Source of the DNA: Actinomycetes bacterium
GTDB taxonomy: Bacteria; Actinomycetota; Thermoleophilia; RBG-16-64-13
DNA length: 6,795 nucleotides
NCBI GenBank assembly: GCA_021815245.1
Contig: JAKAHF010000125.1
Location: 1 to 6,795 of the forward strand
Reading direction: 5' to 3'
Under the pieces are notes generated by a model. It was not told where the DNA came from and searched no databases. It worked only from the letters and a program-made list of their open reading frames with translations. Numbering within the stretch: the stretch's first letter is position 1; every line of letters begins with the position of its first letter. Both the position numbers and the translations under genes were made by a program. This document shows positions 1 to 3,894 of this stretch, in pieces.

Positions 1-405
1 CGAGAACGGGCCGCTCAGCGGCGGGTTCTGGATGCGCTTCATGAAGTCGTTGTTCCAGGCGCTCCAGCCCTTGGTGAGGATCACGTCGTAGTCGGACTCG
101 AGCATGAATTCTTCTTCGACGAACTGGAAAGGCTCGTCTGGCCCCAGCTCGCGGCCCGGCAGCTTGACCCGCATCGACTCGATGTACGCGGTATCGCGCG
201 GGTTCATAGGGAAGACCACGTCGGGCTTGCCCACTGTGGCGAAGGTTCTGTCGCACGCGTCGAGCCACGCCTGGTTGGAGCTGAACAGGTGCTCCTGGGT
301 AATGCCGGCGCACCGCCCCGCGAACGTGACGATGTGCGGATAGACGGGGATTTCGGGTGTCGGCTTGAGTCTGATGGCGCGCTCGAGCTTCTCGAATGAG
401 TCCAT
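1..405 (-). CDS. URO-D superfamily protein, N-terminal part (runs off left edge)
   Basis: This is an open frame of 135 codons from ATG at 405 to the window edge with no stop, so the C-terminal part is missing. The start is supported by a GGGAG Shine-Dalgarno six bases upstream (412-416). The protein begins MDSFEKLERAIRLKP and later carries the block PFQFVEEEFMLESDYD (about residues 98-113). This matches PFQFVEDEYLKEEEYD in the URO-D-like gene at 1122-2377, so the two are distant paralogues. The superfamily includes HemE and corrinoid-dependent methyltransferases (MtaA, MtbA, CmuA). The HemE RQAGR substrate motif expected near the N-terminus is absent, so haem synthesis is unlikely. The region that would hold a methyltransferase zinc site is outside the window. 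The gene is divergent from the TetR gene and shares its operator region, so it is the most likely TetR target. Substrate unknown. Confidence 0.85.
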   Translation of the reverse strand, partial: MDSFEKLERAIRLKPTPEIPVYPHIVTFAGRCAGITQEHLFSSNQAWLDACDRTFATVGKPDVVFPMNPRDTAYIESMRVKLPGRELGPDEPFQFVEEEFMLESDYDVILTKGWSAWNNDFMKRIQNPPLSGPFS

Positions 406-411
406 TGGTCG

Positions 412-416
412 CTCCC
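412..416 (-). promoter_or_regulatory. Ribosome binding site of the left URO-D-like gene
   Basis: The minus strand reads GGGAG followed by six bases and then ATG at 405. This is good Shine-Dalgarno spacing and fixes the start of a gene that is otherwise cut by the window edge. Confidence 0.6.
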
Positions 417-435
417 AAGAACGGTAAAAGCCATT

Positions 436-459
436 TTTGGTAAAAGTACTTTCACCAAA
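436..459. promoter_or_regulatory. 24-bp palindrome, probable TetR operator
   Basis: The left half is TTTGGTAAAAGT and the right half ACTTTCACCAAA, whose reverse complement is TTTGGTGAAAGT. The two 12-base arms match at 11 of 12 positions with no spacer. The site is AT-rich inside GC-rich DNA. Its centre (447/448) is about 43 bp from both the divergent URO-D ATG at 405 and the TetR ATG at 491. TetR-family repressors typically bind such palindromes in the divergent promoter region next to their own gene, so autoregulation plus control of the left URO-D gene is the natural reading. An extra half-site, GGTAAAAG at 423-430, repeats the GGTAAAAG at 439-446 in direct orientation 16 bp apart. I did not see the palindrome elsewhere in the window. 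Confidence 0.7.
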
Positions 460-480
460 CTAGCGCCCGTGGTGTATGCT
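451..480 (+). promoter_or_regulatory. Weak candidate promoter for the TetR gene
   Basis: TTCACC (451-456) and TATGCT (475-480) are separated by 18 bases and each matches four of six sigma-70 consensus positions. The -35 box would lie inside the right arm of the palindrome, so a bound repressor would block it. If real, transcription would start near 487. That would exclude the ATG at 476 and favour 491 or 521. No equally convincing pair was found for the leftward gene. This is a tentative pattern match only. Confidence 0.25.
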
Positions 481-490
481 GTCAAGTGTC

Positions 491-1096
491 ATGCGCACCG
501 ATGTTAGAAAGCACGTGAGGATGAGCGCCGCCGAGCGGCGTGGAGAGATCATCGAGGCGACCCTCCAACTGCTCGGGCAGTACGGCATCGAGGGCACCAC
601 GGTCACCCGCATCGCCCAAGCGGTCGGCATTACGCCGGGCGCGCTCTACCGGCACTTCGACAGCCGCGACGCCCTCATCGACGAGGCCAACCGGGCGGCC
701 AGCGAGCGCTCAACCAGTTGGATCGACGGGGCGACCGAGCCCGACGTGCTACGCCGCCTCGAAGAACTGGGCCGGGGGCACCACGACTGGGCGGTGGAGA
801 ACCTGGCCACCGTCGTCAGGCCGTTCTTTCTCGAACTCGGCTCAGCGGGACCCGACGGCGCCGGGCGCATGAGCATGTCGATGAACCGGCTGTTTCAGAT
901 CTTCGCCGAGTGGGCCGACGAGGGCAAACGCCAGGGGACAATCCGAACTGATGTGGCTTCGCACGACGTGGCCTGGGCCCTCTTCATGTTCGCCTGGACC
1001 GAGGACATCGCCCACCTGGTCGGCGCCGGCGACGCGATCGCCGAAGGCGGCATGCTGCGCAACCTCCAGCGCATGCTCGAGTCGTTCCGGGCGTAG
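491..1096 (+). CDS. TetR/AcrR-family transcriptional regulator
   Basis: This is a one-domain regulator of about 201 aa, normal for TetR/AcrR proteins. The N-terminal DNA-binding domain is clear: RRGEIIEATLQLLGQYG (residues 16-32), then the helix-turn-helix GTTVTRIAQAVGITPGALYRHF (35-56, here only described by its ends GTTV and YRHF) followed by the usual DSRDALIDEA. The rest is an all-helical ligand and dimerisation domain, too variable to name a ligand. In-frame ATGs exist at 476, 491 and 521, and none has a well-spaced Shine-Dalgarno. I chose 491 because 476 falls inside the possible -10 box. The ATG at 521 is only slightly upstream of the conserved domain and is also possible. The gene is divergent from the left URO-D gene across the palindrome and convergent with the frameshifted URO-D gene, 25 bp away. 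It probably represses itself and the left gene; whether it also senses the transporter's substrate is inference. Confidence 0.9.
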   Translation: MRTDVRKHVRMSAAERRGEIIEATLQLLGQYGIEGTTVTRIAQAVGITPGALYRHFDSRDALIDEANRAASERSTSWIDGATEPDVLRRLEELGRGHHDWAVENLATVVRPFFLELGSAGPDGAGRMSMSMNRLFQIFAEWADEGKRQGTIRTDVASHDVAWALFMFAWTEDIAHLVGAGDAIAEGGMLRNLQRMLESFRA

Positions 1097-1121
1097 CCAC
1101 CGCCTGCGGTTCGGCGACCTC

Positions 1122-2377
1122 CTAGAATATGCCGTATTCCTCGACGGCCTCCCGCAGGGCAAGGACGTTCTCCGGCCTTGCTTCGTCAGGAATGCCCTGA
1201 TTGCCGTCAATGATCAGGGTCCCCGTGTCGCCGAACAGGTCGATGAGTTCTTTGACGTCGTCCTTGACCTGTTGGGGCGTGCCCGTGCAAAGCAACGAAG
1301 CCGGCACGTTGCCCCAGAAGCACATGACGTCGCCGCAGATCTGCTTGAACTTCCTGCGGTCTACATGGTCGAAGTGCGCGGCGACCTTGCCGGCAGGCAG
1401 TTCGGCCAGGTACTTGAGTCGCGACGTGTACCCCCCTCGAAGAGAGGCATCGGCGTAAGGCCGGCGGCGACGAGGGCTTCTATCAGGGCCTTGAACGTCG
1501 GCCAGTAGAACTTCGTGAACGCCTCTTCGCTCATGAAGTTGTCGGCCCCCCGGTGCATGGGGATAAACACGCGCGGATTGCCGGTGATCTGCGCGACCGC
1601 GATCGACAGCCCGACGCACGACGGCTGCATGAGTTCGACTACGGCCAGCAACTTCTCGGGATTGCGATAGATGTCGATGCTGCCTCCTCGCAACCCCCTG
1701 AAGAAGTCGGAGACGACATCGAACGCCGGTGACGTGACAGCGGCATAACCAAACGGATATCCGAGGGCGGCCATCTCACCCACGTGGGCTCCCAGGGCCG
1801 CGTTGTTCGCATCGATGGCATCAGCTAGAGCGAGAAGGGCCTGAAGCGCGGCGCGAAGAGGCGGCGCGGCGATGATGCTGCCACCGGCCGCCATCAAGGT
1901 GTACGAGTTCGACAACCAGTATGTGGGCGGCAGGGGTATTTGGCCCAATCCTTCCAGCTTGCCCGCGATCCTCGGGAGGATGGTGCGAAGCGTGAAGCCG
2001 TTCGGGTCGGCCAAGAAGGCGTCGTACTCCTCCTCCTTGAGGTACTCGTCCTCGACGAACTGAAAGGGCGTGTCGTCCGCCAGGTCGCCCCCGGGCCATT
2101 TCACCTGCTTCACTCCGAGAGCGTCCATGCTCTGCGAGGGGAACAACCCGCTGGCCGGCGCGTAGTCCCAATCGAACTCGAGCACCGCCTCCTTCATGCA
2201 CCTGTAGCGGAGCGCATGGTCGTAGCCGGCATCCCGGTTCGACACTCCCCTGACCTTCGTGGGGAAATAGTGGGTGACCAGAGGGATCACCGGCACCCGG
2301 TCGGGCTTCTTGAGCGCGACTATGTCGTTGAAACGCTTCTCGCGCTCTGCGTACAGCGCGCTCGGCTCATGACTCAT
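1122..2377 (-). pseudogene. URO-D superfamily protein, interrupted by a one-base frameshift
   Basis: Two overlapping minus-strand frames together give one URO-D-like protein of about 418 aa. The first frame runs from ATG 2377 through MPLFEGG (E is residue 314). The homologous continuation, YTSRLKYLAELP to the end EEYGIF and TAG, lies in another frame. The break is at a run of six C (1431-1436; G on the coding strand), where one extra G would restore the frame. Without it the protein diverges and ends out of frame. The start at 2377 is preferred over 2383 because AAAGGG lies six bases upstream. The HemE RQAGR motif is absent. The usual methyltransferase zinc ligands His-x-Cys and a later Cys appear replaced, with LFEGGY and DGNQGIP at the equivalent places. 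It follows the binding-protein gene on the same strand after a hairpin-bearing gap. It may be a sequencing error, a true mutation or recoding; catalytic role unknown. Confidence 0.8.
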
Positions 2378-2383
2378 GTGCAT

Positions 2384-2389
2384 CCCTTT
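2384..2389 (-). promoter_or_regulatory. Ribosome binding site deciding the URO-D start
   Basis: AAAGGG on the minus strand abuts the ATG at 2383 but is six bases from the ATG at 2377. The proper spacing selects 2377 as the start of the frameshifted URO-D-like gene. Confidence 0.5.
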
Positions 2390-2415
2390 GAAGATGGGGT
2401 GGCAAGGAGGGTGTC

Positions 2416-2442
2416 CCGGGGCCGGCCGGCGGCCGGCCCCGG
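2416..2442. repeat. Perfect GC-only hairpin, 12-bp arms, between binding-protein and URO-D genes
   Basis: CCGGGGCCGGCC at 2416-2427 and GGCCGGCCCCGG at 2431-2442 are exact reverse complements with a three-base loop GGC. Every paired base is G or C, so the RNA hairpin would be very stable. Leftward transcripts leaving the binding-protein gene pass through it before reaching the URO-D-like gene. No T-run follows on the minus strand (it continues GACACCCTCC), so it is not a standard intrinsic terminator. It may instead act as a 3' stabiliser for the binding-protein message, a partial terminator or a Rho-related boundary. Confidence 0.65.
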
Positions 2443-2453
2443 AGGGGGTGTTT

Positions 2454-2481
2454 GGAGACAGACCGGGTGAAGACCGTCTCC
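2454..2481. repeat. Imperfect inverted repeat just after the binding-protein stop
   Basis: GGAGAC at 2454-2459 pairs with GTCTCC at 2476-2481 across a 16-base loop, with a few further possible pairs inside. It lies 14 bases beyond the binding-protein stop and directly upstream (in transcription) of the stronger hairpin at 2416-2442. The two could form a tandem stem-loop at the 3' end of that message. The stem is short and the case is modest. Confidence 0.35.
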
Positions 2482-2494
2482 TCCTGTGGAGAAT

Positions 2495-3808
2495 CTAGAA
2501 GGTGTTCACCAGCACGAACTGGGCGTTCTTGACCTGCCACTGAACCATGCTTCCGTAGACACCCATGGAGGTGGCCTGCGGAGTGAAGCTCATAATGCCC
2601 TCGAGCGTCGGGATGTCCTTGAGATTGATCAGAGCCTGAGCGACCTTGGCTTGATCGAGTTCGCCGGCCTGCTTCATGGCCTCCACGAGAATGGTCACGA
2701 CGTCGGCTCCGTCGGCGGCGAAGAAATCGGCCGGCGCGCCGTACTTGGCCTGGTAGGCCTCAGCGAAGCCGAGCTGCATGGCCTTGGTGGGCCAGCTATC
2801 AGGCAACGCCTGCGGACTAACGTTTCCGCCGGAATCCATGACATAGGCGCCCTCGACCGCCTGCGGACCCTGGGCGAAGATCGCCGGGTGCGCGCACGCC
2901 GTTCCAGCCAAGATGGGCAGAGTCACGTTGAGGCCGCGCAGACCCTTGTAGATGACCGGGAACGCGATGGGGTTCACATAGAGGATGATCGCGTCAGGCT
3001 GGAGGGCGCTGATCTGCTCCATCATCTTGTTGAGGATGGGCTGGAAGTCCTGCTGATCGAAACCGAACGTGTCGGCCATCTTGGTGAACTTGTAGCCACC
3101 GGCAGCCGCTGCCTCGCCCACCAAGACAAGCGTCTCCTGGTCGATGTTGAGCACGTCGGCCAGTCCGAGCACGTTCTTCCACCCCATGGCCTTGATGACC
3201 TTGTCGACAGCCTCAGCCTGCGTCGGGGGACCGGCCGCGGTCATGACGCTCCACTGATATTGGTTGCCTTTGAGCTGCTCGAGCGTTGCCGGTCCGGGAC
3301 CAACCATGGGCACTTGGTTCTGCTCGGCGATCTGCCGGGCCGGCTCCTGCCCGTACTGCACGAACGGGCCGACGGTGGCGAAGACCTTGTCCTGTTGGAT
3401 CAGCTTGTTGAGGTTGGCGATGAGGGTCGGCACGTCGGACTTGTCGTCATACTCGACAAGCTCGAGCGGACGGCCGTTGACGCCCCCGTTCTGGTTGACA
3501 TACTCAATCTGGAGCTTGATGCCGTTGTCGAACGACGCGCCCGGTGCAGCACCGCTACCCGTCAGGCTGACGGAGAGACCGATCTTGATCGGTTCGCCCG
3601 TGGCCGGACCGCCGGCAGTTGTGTCGGTGCTGGGAGCGGCCGTGGTATCGCTGCTCGGCGGTGCGGTGGTCGCGGTGGTTGGAGCAGTCGTGGTCTCGGT
3701 GCTCGGTGCTGCCGTGGTCGTTGTCTCCGTCGTGCCGCAGGCAGCCACCGCGAGAGCGACGACCAGCAAAGCGACGAGAAGAACCGCCAACAAGTAGCCC
3801 TTTCTCAT
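2495..3808 (-). CDS. Lipoprotein substrate-binding protein of a branched-chain amino acid type (HAAT) ABC importer
   Basis: This is a 437-aa extracytoplasmic receptor of the Peripla_BP_6 / LivJ-LivK type, which captures the solute and delivers it to the LivH/LivM permease. The N-terminus MRKGYLLAVLL begins a lipoprotein signal with the lipobox VAAC and lipidated Cys24. A Thr/Ala/Pro-rich, uncharged to acidic spacer (residues 26-71) tethers the receptor to the membrane. The binding fold starts at IKIGLSVSLTGSGA (74 onward), followed by typical blocks GGVNGRPLELVEYDD and AEAYQAKYGAPADFFAADGAD. ATG 3808 was chosen over the upstream in-frame ATGs at 3832 and 3907. It has a GGAAGGGG Shine-Dalgarno and gives a standard short signal peptide. 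Residues that would identify the ligand are not obvious, so the substrate may not be an amino acid. The gene is downstream of the permease/ATPase genes, whereas in many liv operons the receptor comes first. It ends with TAG. Confidence 0.93.
   Translation of the reverse strand: MRKGYLLAVLLVALLVVALAVAACGTTETTTTAAPSTETTTAPTTATTAPPSSDTTAAPSTDTTAGGPATGEPIKIGLSVSLTGSGAAPGASFDNGIKLQIEYVNQNGGVNGRPLELVEYDDKSDVPTLIANLNKLIQQDKVFATVGPFVQYGQEPARQIAEQNQVPMVGPGPATLEQLKGNQYQWSVMTAAGPPTQAEAVDKVIKAMGWKNVLGLADVLNIDQETLVLVGEAAAAGGYKFTKMADTFGFDQQDFQPILNKMMEQISALQPDAIILYVNPIAFPVIYKGLRGLNVTLPILAGTACAHPAIFAQGPQAVEGAYVMDSGGNVSPQALPDSWPTKAMQLGFAEAYQAKYGAPADFFAADGADVVTILVEAMKQAGELDQAKVAQALINLKDIPTLEGIMSFTPQATSMGVYGSMVQWQVKNAQFVLVNTF
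3596..3733 (-). repeat. Low-complexity Thr/Ala/Pro spacer coding repeat
   Basis: The segment encodes residues 26-71 of the binding protein, an irregular repeat around the unit AAPSTETTT / AAPSTDTTA separated by related TTAPTTATTAPPSSDTT-like sequence. At the DNA level the units are similar but not identical. Such spacers are typical of surface lipoproteins in high-GC Gram-positive bacteria and are prone to length change by slippage. Confidence 0.6.
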
Positions 3809-3811
3809 TGT

Positions 3812-3819
3812 CCCCTTCC
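3812..3819 (-). promoter_or_regulatory. Ribosome binding site of the binding-protein gene
   Basis: The minus strand reads GGAAGGGG then ACA and ATG at 3808, within a longer purine run starting AAGGAAGG. The strong site explains high translation of the receptor and selects 3808 as the start. The rest of the 86-nt gap (3809-3894) shows no convincing promoter or hairpin. Confidence 0.6.
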
Positions 3820-3894
3820 TTCCTTTTCGCATAGCTCGAACCTTGTCCTGTTTGCCCGGACCTGACAGCGCACGACCGAACTGGGGGCCGCCCA

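Noticed and set aside
476..490. ATG at 476 as the TetR start
   Set aside because: It has no Shine-Dalgarno and overlaps the possible -10 box at 475-480. The conserved domain begins well after 521. It cannot be formally excluded.
1099..1110. Palindrome ACCGCCTGCGGT in the 25-bp gap between the convergent TetR and URO-D genes, considered as a bidirectional terminator
   Set aside because: The stem is only five bases with a two-base loop and no T-run on either side, so it is too weak to call.
2480..2485. AGGAGG on the minus strand, considered as a Shine-Dalgarno for a small gene in the gap
   Set aside because: No start codon follows at suitable distance and no open frame of note lies between it and the URO-D start.
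2486..3865. Plus-strand open frame of 459 codons opposite the binding-protein gene
   Set aside because: It is fully antisense to a gene with a clear lipoprotein signal and binding fold. Its translation is rich in Leu, Asp, Arg and His as expected of a mirror frame in GC-rich DNA, and no domain is recognisable.
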